A stretch of 64,000 nt of DNA from Paraburkholderia ultramafica (GTDB taxonomy: Bacteria; Pseudomonadota; Gammaproteobacteria; Burkholderiales; Burkholderiaceae): assembly GCF_902859915.1 (NCBI RefSeq), contig NZ_CADIKK010000007.1, positions 124,001 through 188,000 on the forward strand. Reading direction: 5' to 3'. How positions within the stretch are numbered: position 1 is the first letter of the stretch; each line of letters starts with the position of its first letter. Shown here one piece after another: positions 55,867-64,000 of this stretch. The translations under genes and the position numbers were made by a program. Under the pieces are notes generated by a model. That model was not told the origin of the DNA. It saw only the letters and a program-made list of their open reading frames with translations, and ran no database searches.

Positions 55867-56397
55867 ATGAGACTCACCACAAAAGGCCGTTTCGCCGTCA
55901 CGGCGATGATTGACCTGGCGCTGCGCCAGGAGCAGGGCCCGGTGACGCTTGCGGGTATCAGCCAGCGCCAACATATCTCCCTGTCGTACCTCGAGCAGCT
56001 GTTTGGCAAGCTGCGTCGTCACGAAATCGTCGAGTCCGTGCGCGGACCGGGCGGCGGCTACAATCTGGCCCGCCGTGCCGAAGACGTCACGGTGGCCGAC
56101 ATCATCATCGCGGTCGACGAGCCGCTCGACGCCACCCAGTGCGGCGGCAAAGGCTCGTGCGAGGGCACCAAACAGCACGACGGTCACTGCATGACGCATG
56201 AACTATGGTCGACGCTGAACCAGAAAATGGTCGAGTACCTCGATTCGGTCTCCCTGAAGGATCTGGTCGATCAGCAGCGTTCGCGCGAAGGCGCGCCGGC
56301 GGTGCTGCGCGACAGGCGCAACGAAGCGCCGGCGGTCGAACCTGTGCGCGTCGCGCCGAAAGGGCCCAATTCCGTTTTCAACATGGCCGGTTCCTGA
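55867..56397 (+). CDS. iscR: Iron-sulfur cluster regulator IscR
   Basis: A 176-residue Rrf2-family regulator. The winged helix is MRLTTKGRFAVTAMIDLAL...LSYLEQLFGKLRRHEIVESVRGPGGGYNLAR. Cluster ligands C92, C98 and C108 lie in CGGKGSC...GHCMTHELW with the following His; the gap between the second and third cysteine is longer than in E. coli. The C-terminus is extended by about 20 residues. The ATG at 55867 gives the canonical start. First gene of the isc operon. Confidence 0.96.
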   Translation: MRLTTKGRFAVTAMIDLALRQEQGPVTLAGISQRQHISLSYLEQLFGKLRRHEIVESVRGPGGGYNLARRAEDVTVADIIIAVDEPLDATQCGGKGSCEGTKQHDGHCMTHELWSTLNQKMVEYLDSVSLKDLVDQQRSREGAPAVLRDRRNEAPAVEPVRVAPKGPNSVFNMAGS

Positions 56398-56473
56398 GGC
56401 GCGGTATCGAGCACTCACCGCAGCCTGATCAAGAACCCACAAGCCAGAGCATATGACGTCCCCGGAGCAATTG

Positions 56474-57697
56474 ATGAACAACGACTCTCTCCATCTGCCC
56501 ATTTACATGGACTACAGCGCTACGACGCCGATCGATCCGCGCGTGGTGGACAAGATGATTCCGTATCTGCGCGAGCAGTTCGGCAACCCCGCATCGCGCA
56601 GCCACTCCTATGGCTGGGCCGCGGAGCGCGCGGTCGAAGAAGCGCGTGAGAACGTCGCCGCACTGGTGAATGCGGACCCGCGCGAAATCATCTGGACCTC
56701 GGGTGCAACGGAGTCGGACAACCTCGCGCTCAAGGGCGCCGCGCACTTCTACAAGAGCAAGGGCAAGCACATCGTCACGGTGAAGACCGAGCACAAGGCC
56801 GTGCTCGACACCTGCCGCGAACTCGAGCGCGAAGGTTTCGACGTCACCTATCTGGACGTCAAGGACGACGGCCTGATCGATCTCGACACGTTCAAGGCCG
56901 CGCTGCGCCCGGACACGATTCTGGTGTCGGTGATGTCGGTGAACAACGAGATCGGCGTGATCCAGGACATCGAGGCGATCGGCGAGATCACCCGTGAAAA
57001 GGGCATCATTTTCCACGTCGACGCGGCGCAAGCCACCGGCAAGGTCGAGATCGACCTGCAAAAGCTGAAGGTCGACCTGATGTCATTCTCGGCGCACAAG
57101 ACCTACGGCCCGAAGGGCATCGGCGCGTTGTACGTGCGTCGCAAGCCGCGTATCCGTATCGAAGCGCAGATGCACGGCGGCGGTCACGAGCGCGGCATGC
57201 GCTCGGGCACGCTGGCCACGCACCAGATCGTCGGCATGGGCGAGGCGTTCCGTATCGCACACGAAGAAATGGCGACGGAAAACGAACGCATCCGCATGCT
57301 GCGCGACCGTCTGCTGAACGGCCTGTCGGATATCGAAGAAGTGTATGTGAACGGTGACATGGAACAGCGTGTGCCGCACAACCTGAACATCAGCTTCAAT
57401 TTCGTCGAAGGCGAATCGCTGATCATGGCGGTAAAGGACGTAGCGGTGTCGTCGGGCTCGGCTTGCACGTCGGCTTCGCTGGAACCGTCGTACGTGCTGC
57501 GCGCACTGGGCCGTAACGACGAGCTGGCGCACAGCTCGATCCGCTTCACGGTGGGCCGCTTCACGACCGAGCAGGACGTCGACTACGTGATCAACCTGCT
57601 GACGAGCAAGATTTCGAAGCTGCGCGAGTTGTCGCCGCTGTGGGAAATGCACCAGGACGGGATCGATATTTCGACCATCCAGTGGGCAGCGCACTGA
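56474..57697 (+). CDS. iscS: Cysteine desulfurase IscS
   Basis: A 407-residue pyridoxal-phosphate enzyme that removes sulfur from cysteine for Fe-S clusters and tRNA thiolation. PLP lysine K209 in [12 protein letters not shown], catalytic cysteine C331 in [15 protein letters not shown], and the N-terminal [13 protein letters not shown]. The start at 56474 follows GGAGCAATTG and matches the E. coli protein offset by three residues. Confidence 0.98.
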   Translation: MNNDSLHLPIYMDYSATTPIDPRVVDKMIPYLREQFGNPASRSHSYGWAAERAVEEARENVAALVNADPREIIWTSGATESDNLALKGAAHFYKSKGKHIVTVKTEHKAVLDTCRELEREGFDVTYLDVKDDGLIDLDTFKAALRPDTILVSVMSVNNEIGVIQDIEAIGEITREKGIIFHVDAAQATGKVEIDLQKLKVDLMSFSAHKTYGPKGIGALYVRRKPRIRIEAQMHGGGHERGMRSGTLATHQIVGMGEAFRIAHEEMATENERIRMLRDRLLNGLSDIEEVYVNGDMEQRVPHNLNISFNFVEGESLIMAVKDVAVSSGSACTSASLEPSYVLRALGRNDELAHSSIRFTVGRFTTEQDVDYVINLLTSKISKLRELSPLWEMHQDGIDISTIQWAAH

Positions 57698-57768
57698 CGC
57701 GCCGGATGGACGACGTCGAATTCATCGAATTGCAAATTGCAGGTTGAAACGGATCAAGGAGTGTAATC

Positions 57769-58182
57769 ATGGCTTATAGCGACAAGGTTCTGGACCACTA
57801 CGAAAACCCGCGCAACGTCGGTTCCTTCGCGAAGGACGACGATGCGGTCGGCACCGGCATGGTCGGCGCGCCGGCCTGCGGCGACGTGATGAAGCTGCAG
57901 ATTCGCGTGGGCGCGGACGGCATCATCGAAGACGCGAAGTTCAAGACGTATGGCTGCGGTTCGGCAATCGCGTCGAGCTCGCTCGTCACCGAATGGGTGA
58001 AGGGCAAGACGCTCGACCAGGCAATGTCGATCAAGAACACGCAGATCGCCGAAGAACTGGCGTTGCCGCCGGTGAAGATCCACTGCTCGATCCTCGCGGA
58101 AGACGCGATCAAGGCAGCGGTCGCCGACTACAAGCAACGCCACGGTGAAGCGGTCGTCGAAGGCGACCAGCAGCACGCCTGA
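57769..58182 (+). CDS. iscU: Fe-S cluster scaffold IscU
   Basis: A 137-residue scaffold on which [2Fe-2S] clusters are assembled with sulfur from IscS. It begins MAYSDKVLDHYENPRNVGSF. The three cluster cysteines are in GAPACGDVMKL, TYGCGSAIASSS and KIHCSILAEDA. The LPPVK motif recognised by HscA is present as LPPVKIHC. AAGGAG precedes the ATG. Confidence 0.98.
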   Translation: MAYSDKVLDHYENPRNVGSFAKDDDAVGTGMVGAPACGDVMKLQIRVGADGIIEDAKFKTYGCGSAIASSSLVTEWVKGKTLDQAMSIKNTQIAEELALPPVKIHCSILAEDAIKAAVADYKQRHGEAVVEGDQQHA

Positions 58183-58334
58183 GCGGCGGGTGAGTGAAGG
58201 GAAGCGGACGGTGCAGGTTCAACGCGCCGTCCAGCATGAGCGATATTTGATGCAGGCAGGGTAGCAGCGCGTAAGCGGCCACATGGATGATCGACATCCA
58301 TGCGCCGCAGACGCACTGCGCAATGAGAAACGCT

Positions 58335-58658
58335 ATGGCAATTACGTTGACCGAAAAGGCAGCACAGCACGTTCAGAAGTATCTGACCCGTCGCGGTAAA
58401 GGCGTCGGACTGCGCGTCGGCGTGCGTACCACCGGTTGCTCCGGCTTGGCCTACAAGCTCGAATACGTGGATGAACTCGCGCCCGAAGACGAAGTGTTCG
58501 AATGCAACGGCGTGAAGATCATTGTGGACCCGAAGAGCCTCGCCTATATCGACGGCACCGAACTCGACTTCGCACGCGAAGGGTTGAACGAAGGCTTCAA
58601 GTTCAACAACCCGAACGTGAAGGACGAATGCGGTTGCGGCGAGTCGTTCCGCGTGTAA
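58335..58658 (+). CDS. iscA: A-type Fe-S carrier IscA
   Basis: A 107-residue A-type carrier that transfers clusters or iron to target proteins. Conserved cysteines in [11 protein letters not shown] and [25 protein letters not shown] start. The ATG at 58335 is selected over an upstream in-frame start because it gives the standard length. 152 bases separate it from iscU. Confidence 0.97.
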   Translation: MAITLTEKAAQHVQKYLTRRGKGVGLRVGVRTTGCSGLAYKLEYVDELAPEDEVFECNGVKIIVDPKSLAYIDGTELDFAREGLNEGFKFNNPNVKDECGCGESFRV

Positions 58659-58686
58659 ATTCGACGATTTCCGCGTGTGGCGGATC

Positions 58687-58710
58687 AAAGGCGGCGCGGG
58701 CCGCCTTTTT
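58687..58710 (+). terminator. Terminator-like hairpin inside the isc operon
   Basis: AAAGGCGG / CCGCCTTT stem followed by TTTTT, 28 bases after iscA. It would separate or attenuate transcription of hscB-hscA-fdx-iscX. Confidence 0.75.
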
Positions 58711-58831
58711 AGTTTGATCGTTTGATCCGCGCATTCGCCGCTCTATCGGCTCTTCAAGCTGCACCGCGCTTTCGAGCCGCATTTTTAGACTGCACTCCGG
58801 TGCGCTTTCCTGAACGGACTCCTTCTATCCG

Positions 58832-59359
58832 ATGGTCTCGCTGAACGACAGCCACTTCGACCTGTTCGATCTGCCGGCGCAATTCGCGCTCGACGCGGAG
58901 ACGCTCGATCACGCCTACCGCACCGTGCAGGCGCAAGTGCATCCGGACCGCTTCGCGGCGGCCGGCGACGCGCAAAAGCGCATCGCGATGCAGTGGGCGA
59001 CGCGCACCAACGAGGCGTATCGGACGCTGCGCGATCCGTTGAAGCGCGCCACCTATCTGCTGTCGCTGCGCGGCATCGACGTCGGCGCGCAGAACAACAC
59101 GGCGATGGAGCCGGCGTTCCTGATGCAGCAGATGGAATGGCGCGAAAGCATCGAAGACGCGGCCGCGGCGAAGAACGTCGACGCGCTCGACGCCCTGCTC
59201 GACGAACTGCGCGACGAAGAGCGCACGCGTTTCGACAAGCTCGGCGCATCGCTCGACAGCGGCGCGAATCAGGCGGCGGGCGAGGCGGTGCGGCAGTTGA
59301 TGTTCATCGAGCGGGTGGCGTCGGAAATCGGCGCGCAGATCGAGCGGCTCGAGAACTAG
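58832..59359 (+). CDS. hscB: Fe-S co-chaperone HscB
   Basis: A 175-residue J-type co-chaperone that delivers IscU to HscA and stimulates its ATPase. The N-terminal J domain has HPD at 37-39 (QVHPDRF) and [17 protein letters not shown]. The C-terminal helical domain binds IscU ([18 protein letters not shown]). The only E. coli-like zinc-free form is seen. Confidence 0.95.
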   Translation: MVSLNDSHFDLFDLPAQFALDAETLDHAYRTVQAQVHPDRFAAAGDAQKRIAMQWATRTNEAYRTLRDPLKRATYLLSLRGIDVGAQNNTAMEPAFLMQQMEWRESIEDAAAAKNVDALDALLDELRDEERTRFDKLGASLDSGANQAAGEAVRQLMFIERVASEIGAQIERLEN

Positions 59360-59483
59360 TGGGGTCGCGCGGTGTGTGGTCCGCACCTGCGCAAACGTAG
59401 CAGACGGCAGACAGCAGCCGTAGCATTACATCCAGCAACGCGAAAATTTCAGGACGGGGCAAAGCGGCCCCGAGAAGATCCAG

Positions 59484-61355
59484 ATGGCCTTACTGCAAAT
59501 CTCCGAACCCGGCATGGCGCCGGCGCCTCACCAGCGGCGTCTGGCGGTCGGTATCGATCTCGGCACCACCAACTCCCTCGTCGCCGCGGTGCGCAGCGGC
59601 GTGCCGGACGTGCTGCCCGACGCGGACGGCCACGCGCTGCTGCCGTCGGTGGTGCGCTACCTGGAAAAGGGCGGCCGCCGCATCGGCCGCACGGCCAAGG
59701 CCGAAGCGGCGAGCGATCCGCGCAACACGATCGTCTCGGTCAAGCGTTTCATGGGTCGCGGCAAGGCGGAAGTGGAGGGCGCCGAAAACGCGCCATACGA
59801 TTTCGTCGAGGCCCCCGGCATGGTGCAGATCCGCACCGTCGACGGCGTGAAGAGCCCGGTCGAGGTGTCGGCCGAAATTCTCGCGACGCTGCGCCAGCGC
59901 GCCGAAGACACGCTCGGCGACGAGCTGGTCGGCGCGGTCATCACGGTGCCCGCTTACTTCGACGAAGCGCAGCGCCAGGCGACCAAGGACGCCGCGCGGC
60001 TGGCCGGCCTGAACGTGCTGCGCCTGCTGAACGAGCCGACCGCGGCCGCGATCGCCTACGGTCTCGACAACGGTTCCGAGGGACTGTACGCGGTGTACGA
60101 CCTCGGCGGCGGCACCTTCGACCTGTCGATGCTGAAGCTCACCAAGGGCGTGTTCGAAGTGCTCGCGGCCGGCGGCGATTCCGCGCTCGGCGGCGACGAT
60201 TTCGACCACGCGCTGTATCGCCATGTACTGGAACAGGCGGGCATCGCGCCGCACACGCTCGCACCGGAAGACGTTCGCCTGCTGCTCGACAGCGTACGCG
60301 TGACCAAGGAGGCGTTGTCGGGCGCGGCTGAGGCTACCCTCGCGGCGACGCTCTCGAACGGCACCAGGCTCGATCTGACGATCACTGAGGCCACTTTCGA
60401 GGCGATCACTCAGACGCTGGTCCAGCGCACGCTTGGGCCCACGAAAAAAGCGCTGCGCGACGCCAAGGTCACGACCAAAGAGATCAAGGGCGTGGTGCTG
60501 GTCGGCGGCGCGACGCGCATGCCGGTGATCCGCCGCGCGGTCGAGTCGTTCTTCGGCCAGCCGCCGCTGATCAACCTCGACCCGGATCAGGTCGTCGCGC
60601 TCGGCGCGGCGATCCAGGCCGATCTGCTCGCGGGCAACCGTGGCGCGGACGGCGACGACTGGCTGCTGCTCGACGTGATTCCGCTGTCGCTCGGCGTCGA
60701 GACGATGGGTGGGCTCACCGAGAAGATCATCCCGCGCAACTCGACGATTCCGGTCGCGCGCGCGCAGGATTTCACGACCTTCAAGGACGGCCAGACGGCG
60801 ATGGCGATTCACGTGGTGCAAGGCGAGCGCGAACTGGTTAGTGATTGCCGCTCGCTCGCGCGTTTCGAGCTGCGCGGCATTCCGCCGATGGCGGCCGGCG
60901 CGGCGCGGATTCGCGTGACCTATCAGGTGGACGCGGACGGCCTGCTGTCCGTGTTCGCGCGTGAACAGGGCTCGGGCGTGGAAGCGTCGGTGGTGGTCAA
61001 GCCGTCGTACGGTCTCGCCGACGACGACATCGCGCGGATGCTCGAAGACAGTTTCTCGACCGCCGAAGTCGACATGCGCGCCCGTGCGCTGCGCGAGGCG
61101 CAGGTCGAAGCGCGGCGTCTCGTTGAAGCGACCGACGCGGCGCTCGCCGCCGATGCCGAATTGCTCGACGACAGCGAGCGCGCGGCGCTCGACGCGTTGC
61201 TCGACGCATTGCGCAACGTCGCGCAAAGCGACGACGCCGACGTGATCGAAGCCGCGACCAGAACGCTCGCCGAAGGCACCGACGAATTCGCCGCCCGCCG
61301 CATGAACAAGGGCATTCGCCGCGCGCTCGCCGGCCGCAAGCTCGACGAGATCTGA
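59484..61355 (+). CDS. hscA: Hsp70-type Fe-S chaperone HscA
   Basis: A 623-residue Hsp70 dedicated to cluster transfer from IscU. The ATPase domain begins [19 protein letters not shown] and carries [48 protein letters not shown] and [13 protein letters not shown]. The substrate domain includes [17 protein letters not shown]. About 125 bases follow hscB. Confidence 0.97.
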   Translation: MALLQISEPGMAPAPHQRRLAVGIDLGTTNSLVAAVRSGVPDVLPDADGHALLPSVVRYLEKGGRRIGRTAKAEAASDPRNTIVSVKRFMGRGKAEVEGAENAPYDFVEAPGMVQIRTVDGVKSPVEVSAEILATLRQRAEDTLGDELVGAVITVPAYFDEAQRQATKDAARLAGLNVLRLLNEPTAAAIAYGLDNGSEGLYAVYDLGGGTFDLSMLKLTKGVFEVLAAGGDSALGGDDFDHALYRHVLEQAGIAPHTLAPEDVRLLLDSVRVTKEALSGAAEATLAATLSNGTRLDLTITEATFEAITQTLVQRTLGPTKKALRDAKVTTKEIKGVVLVGGATRMPVIRRAVESFFGQPPLINLDPDQVVALGAAIQADLLAGNRGADGDDWLLLDVIPLSLGVETMGGLTEKIIPRNSTIPVARAQDFTTFKDGQTAMAIHVVQGERELVSDCRSLARFELRGIPPMAAGAARIRVTYQVDADGLLSVFAREQGSGVEASVVVKPSYGLADDDIARMLEDSFSTAEVDMRARALREAQVEARRLVEATDAALAADAELLDDSERAALDALLDALRNVAQSDDADVIEAATRTLAEGTDEFAARRMNKGIRRALAGRKLDEI

Positions 61356-61484
61356 GCGTCGCGGGCCGTCGAGCCCGCCCGGAATCCAAGCGCGCCACGC
61401 GGACTTAAAAAGTCCGCGTGGCGCCAGTAAAATGGTGCGGAGCCTGCAGGCGGCCGCCGTGCCTCAGACCCAAACGGAAAATGT

Positions 61485-61826
61485 ATGCCTCAAATCGTTG
61501 TGCTGCCCCACGTCGAACTGTGCCCGGAAGGCGCGGTGATCGACGCCGTGCCCGGCAAGAGCATCTGCGACAACCTGCTCGAGCACGGTATCGAAATCGA
61601 GCATGCGTGCGAGAAGTCCTGCGCGTGCACGACCTGTCACGTGATCGTGCGTGAGGGTTTCGCCGCCTTGACGCCATCCGAGGACGACGAGGACGATCTG
61701 TTGGACAAGGCTTGGGGGCTCGAGCCGGCCTCGCGTCTGTCGTGCCAGGCGAGGGTGCCGGCTGAGCAGGATCTGGTCGTCGAAATTCCGCGTTACTCGA
61801 TCAATCACGCGAAGGAAAACCACTAA
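61485..61826 (+). CDS. fdx: ISC-type [2Fe-2S] ferredoxin
   Basis: A 113-residue adrenodoxin-type ferredoxin supplying electrons for cluster assembly. Ligands C42, C48, C51 (HACEKSCACTTCHV) and C87 (RLSCQARV). It ends YSINHAKENH, as in other isc ferredoxins. Confidence 0.97.
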   Translation: MPQIVVLPHVELCPEGAVIDAVPGKSICDNLLEHGIEIEHACEKSCACTTCHVIVREGFAALTPSEDDEDDLLDKAWGLEPASRLSCQARVPAEQDLVVEIPRYSINHAKENH

Positions 61827-61841
61827 CAGGAGGATGCAGCC

Positions 61842-62039
61842 ATGAAGTGGACCGATACGCAAGACATCGCGATGGCCCTGACTGACAAGCACCAGGGCAT
61901 CGATCCGCAGCAGGTGCGCTTCACCGACTTGCACCGCTGGGTCACCGAGCTGGAAGGATTCGACGACGATCCTAACCGCTCGAACGAAAAGATCCTCGAG
62001 GCGATTCAGGCTGCATGGATTGAAGACGCGGATTACTGA
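61842..62039 (+). CDS. iscX: IscX, small acidic isc regulator
   Basis: A 65-residue acidic protein (MKWTDTQDIAMALTDKH..., FTDLHRWVTELEGFDDDPNRSNEKILEAIQAAW) matching IscX/YfhJ, which binds IscS and iron and tunes sulfur transfer. AGGAGG ribosome binding site. Start 15 bases after fdx. Last gene of the operon. Confidence 0.96.
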   Translation: MKWTDTQDIAMALTDKHQGIDPQQVRFTDLHRWVTELEGFDDDPNRSNEKILEAIQAAWIEDADY

Positions 62040-62105
62040 GCGCGTCGCGGGATTGTCGGTTGCCGGTGCGTGAACTGTTCCGCTTCGGCTGCGTCGCGGC
62101 ATAGA

Positions 62106-62136
62106 AAAAGGCGATTCCATCGGAATCGCCTTTTTT
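62106..62136 (+). terminator. Terminator of the isc operon
   Basis: AAAAAGGCGATTCC / GGAATCGCCTTTTTT stem with a 3-base loop. Confidence 0.92.
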
Positions 62137-62191
62137 AACGCCCGCGGAAAAGCCGGGCTGCGTTGGCCTTGGCGTTTGCCTCTGCCCAGGC

Positions 62192-62944
62192 CTAGCTTGC
62201 GACCAGCGTGCCGTTTTCGACCCGCACGTGCTGGCCTTGCTGGAACGGCGGCGCTTCGTGGTACGTGAAGTAGCGCGTCTTGCCGTTTTCCATCCGCACC
62301 CGCACCGAATACGACGTCGTGCTGCGGATGTGCTTTTCGACCGAGTTGCCGGCGAGGCCGCCGCCGAGCGCGCCGAGAAGCGTCATCGCGGTACGGCCGT
62401 TGCCGGCGCCGAACTGATTGCCGACCACGCCCCCGGCCACCGCACCGCCGACCGCGCCGATCCCGGTGCCATGACCTTCCTGATGCACCGCCGAAATCGC
62501 GACGACCGTACCGCAAGACGAGCAATAGGCCGGTTGTGACGGCGGCTGTTGGGCATATTGCGGCGCGGCTTGCGCCTGTTGCTGCTGCGCATACTGTGGC
62601 CGCTGCGCCGGGGTGGGAGCGGGCGCGGGCGGCGCGGGTTGCCGAGCCTGCTGCGGCGCCTGGGGTTGCGCCTGTTGTTGCGCCTGCTGTTGCGTGACTG
62701 GCTGCTGTTGCACCGAGCCACTGACGACCGGCGCGGCCGAATCGACCACGCCCGGTTGCGTCGTCACTTGCGCGGCCTGAGTCTGATCGGTCTGCGCGCC
62801 GTTGCTCGACGCCTTCGGGAACAGGCCTGTGATGGCCGCGGTGGCGACGAGACTCGCGATGATGATTGCACCGGCCGCCGTCGCGACGAGCGGATGAAGA
62901 CGACGTTGCTGCGTGGGCTGGGGATCGTTAGCTGGATTGTCCAT
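62192..62944 (-). CDS. Glycine-zipper 2TM envelope protein
   Basis: A 250-residue protein. A short cytoplasmic N-terminus and one membrane helix (about 17-42, HPLVATAAGAIIIASLVATAAIT) precede a long Gln/Pro/Ala-rich spacer (about 70-140), a CSSC pair and a glycine-zipper domain (GTGIGAVGGAVAGGVVGNQFGAGNG, TLLGALGGGLAGN), then a small beta domain (YSVRVRMENGKTRYFTYHE). It belongs to the family with the rickettsial 17-kDa antigen-like domain, usually envelope-associated. Function unknown. The CSSC pair might form a disulfide or bind metal. Confidence 0.85.
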   Translation of the reverse strand: MDNPANDPQPTQQRRLHPLVATAAGAIIIASLVATAAITGLFPKASSNGAQTDQTQAAQVTTQPGVVDSAAPVVSGSVQQQPVTQQQAQQQAQPQAPQQARQPAPPAPAPTPAQRPQYAQQQQAQAAPQYAQQPPSQPAYCSSCGTVVAISAVHQEGHGTGIGAVGGAVAGGVVGNQFGAGNGRTAMTLLGALGGGLAGNSVEKHIRSTTSYSVRVRMENGKTRYFTYHEAPPFQQGQHVRVENGTLVAS

Positions 62945-63258
62945 GTTGGCCTCCGTCTCTTTCTGGCAGAGTCGACTTTATTGAGACTGAGTGTCCGGCA
63001 ATTCGATCCTGGCGGCGTTTCAATTTGTAACCGGTCGCCGGCACGCGTCGCGGCCCTGCCGCGCCAAGGCGGGCGGGGCGCCTTGCTCTGCGCGATGTTC
63101 AAAACGGTTGCTTCACGCAGGAGCCTCGCCGCTTTTATGCAGCTTTTACCGATGGTTACAAACCGTCAGCCGACGCAAATGCGTCTTGCACACTCCGCAA
63201 GAAAAACGCCCGGCTTCAGAGATGCCGGGCGTTTTCATTCATGCAAACCGCGTAACGA
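62945..63258. other. Gap with glycine-zipper promoter and lysS terminator
   Basis: 314 bp on the minus-strand path lysS to glycine-zipper gene. TTTGTAAC at 63024-63031 and GGTTACAAACC at 63154-63164 are repeated elements. A lysS terminator lies at 63202-63236. No gene seen. Confidence 0.55.
63202..63236 (-). terminator. Terminator of lysS
   Basis: AAAACGCCCGGC / GCCGGGCGTTTT stem, with T-runs in both directions, 23 bases beyond the lysS stop codon. Confidence 0.88.
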
Positions 63259-64000
63259 TCAGTCTTCGCGGCGCAGATGCGGGAACAGAATCACGTCGCG
63301 GATACTCGGGCTGTCGGTGAGCATCATCACCAGGCGGTCGATGCCGATGCCGCAACCGCCAGCCGGCGGCATGCCATATTCGAGCGCGCGAATGTAGTCC
63401 GCGTCGTAGAACATCGCTTCCTCGTCGCCGGCTTCTTTCTGGTCGACCTGCTTCTTGAAGCGGGCGGCCTGGTCTTCCGGATCGTTCAGTTCCGAGAAGC
63501 CGTTGGCGATTTCACGGCCGGTGATGAACAGCTCGAAACGCTCGGTGATGCCGGCGACCTTGTCCGACGCGCGCGCGAGCGGCGACACTTCGATCGGGTA
63601 GTCGATGATGTAGGTCGGCTCCCACAATTGCGACTCGGCGGTCTCTTCGAACAGCGCCAGTTGCAGCGAACCCACGCCCGCATTGTGGAACTTCGGCTGC
63701 GATGCATCGACGCCGAACTTCTGCAGCTCGGTGCGCAGAAACGTGCTGTCGGCCAGTTGTTCGTGCGTGTATTGCGGCGCGTACTTCTGGATCGCCTGGG
63801 TGATCGTCAGCCGATGGAACGGCTTGGCCAGATCCAGCCCGCGGCCCTGATAGGTGATCGTGGCGGTGCCCAATGCGTCGATCGCGGCCTGGCGGATCAG
63901 CTGCTCGGTGAAATCCATCAGCCACTTGTAGTCGGTGTACGCCGCGTAGAACTCGATCATCGTGAATTCCGGATTGTGACGCACGGACACGCCCTCATTG
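63259..64000 (-). CDS. lysS: Lysyl-tRNA synthetase, C-terminal part (runs off the window)
   Basis: About 247 residues of a class II aminoacyl-tRNA synthetase. Motif 2 is at the window edge ([20 protein letters not shown]). The catalytic core continues with [16 protein letters not shown] and motif 3 [29 protein letters not shown] at the C-terminus. The frame is open to the last base, with NEG before SVRH, so the true start is outside the window. It charges tRNA-Lys. Confidence 0.95.
   Translation of the reverse strand, partial: NEGVSVRHNPEFTMIEFYAAYTDYKWLMDFTEQLIRQAAIDALGTATITYQGRGLDLAKPFHRLTITQAIQKYAPQYTHEQLADSTFLRTELQKFGVDASQPKFHNAGVGSLQLALFEETAESQLWEPTYIIDYPIEVSPLARASDKVAGITERFELFITGREIANGFSELNDPEDQAARFKKQVDQKEAGDEEAMFYDADYIRALEYGMPPAGGCGIGIDRLVMMLTDSPSIRDVILFPHLRRED

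Overview
The window reads as a high-G+C betaproteobacterial chromosome of the Burkholderiaceae, most likely Paraburkholderia or a close Burkholderia relative. This rests on protein style and gene content: HrpA with a long C-terminal extension, a phasin, a pyruvate dehydrogenase set whose E3 carries its own lipoyl domain, ArgA of the kinase-like/GNAT type, and the order iscR-iscS-iscU-iscA-hscB-hscA-fdx-iscX. Species cannot be fixed from the sequence alone. Nearly all of the window is housekeeping or conserved accessory DNA. I see no prophage, integron, insertion sequence or CRISPR array.

Layout. 1-6.4 kb: a GAF-PAS-GGDEF-EAL cyclic-di-GMP enzyme, a mercuric-reductase-like flavoprotein, a cupin, a TMEM175-like channel protein, a damaged small membrane protein and a YfcE-like phosphoesterase. 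6.4-13 kb: a decayed MFS transporter tail, yggX, argA and the divergent hrpA. 13-16.8 kb: a trimeric autotransporter adhesin with an AT-rich upstream region. 16.8-21.5 kb: a beta-propeller protein, a sterol-desaturase-family hydroxylase, an EI24/CysZ-like membrane protein, a CinA-type protein and a rhodanese. 21.5-26.4 kb: glnA-ntrB-ntrC, with NtrC-like sites and a sigma-54 promoter before glnA. 26.5-37.3 kb: prolyl oligopeptidase, xthA, initiator tRNA-Met, an Asp/Glu racemase, cytosine deaminase, prlC, an acyltransferase and folD. 37.7-47.5 kb: a FixLJ-like two-component pair divergent from aceE-aceF-lpdA. 47.8-54.5 kb: phaP, pbpG, an IclR regulator and lutA-lutB without lutC, then a lipoprotein. 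55.2-62 kb: a low-molecular-weight tyrosine phosphatase and the complete isc cluster. 62-64 kb: a glycine-zipper protein and the 3' part of lysS, which runs off the window.

Functional links. GlnA-NtrB-NtrC form the nitrogen-status circuit. The PDH operon supplies acetyl-CoA, and the phasin gene beside it coats the polyhydroxybutyrate granules that store surplus acetyl units. The isc operon begins with an IscR-type operator overlapping the iscR promoter. The most distinctive sequence-level signals are a palindromic -10 element shared by argA and hrpA that predicts leaderless mRNAs in both directions; a 16-copy CTAACCG-type heptamer array abutting folD; a pure 9-bp (Ala-Gln-Glu) microsatellite in the prolyl oligopeptidase; a 34-bp near-perfect hairpin touching the yggX ribosome binding site; and paired TGCnnnGCA operators around the phaP promoter. 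I did not find a convincing wholly new multi-gene system.
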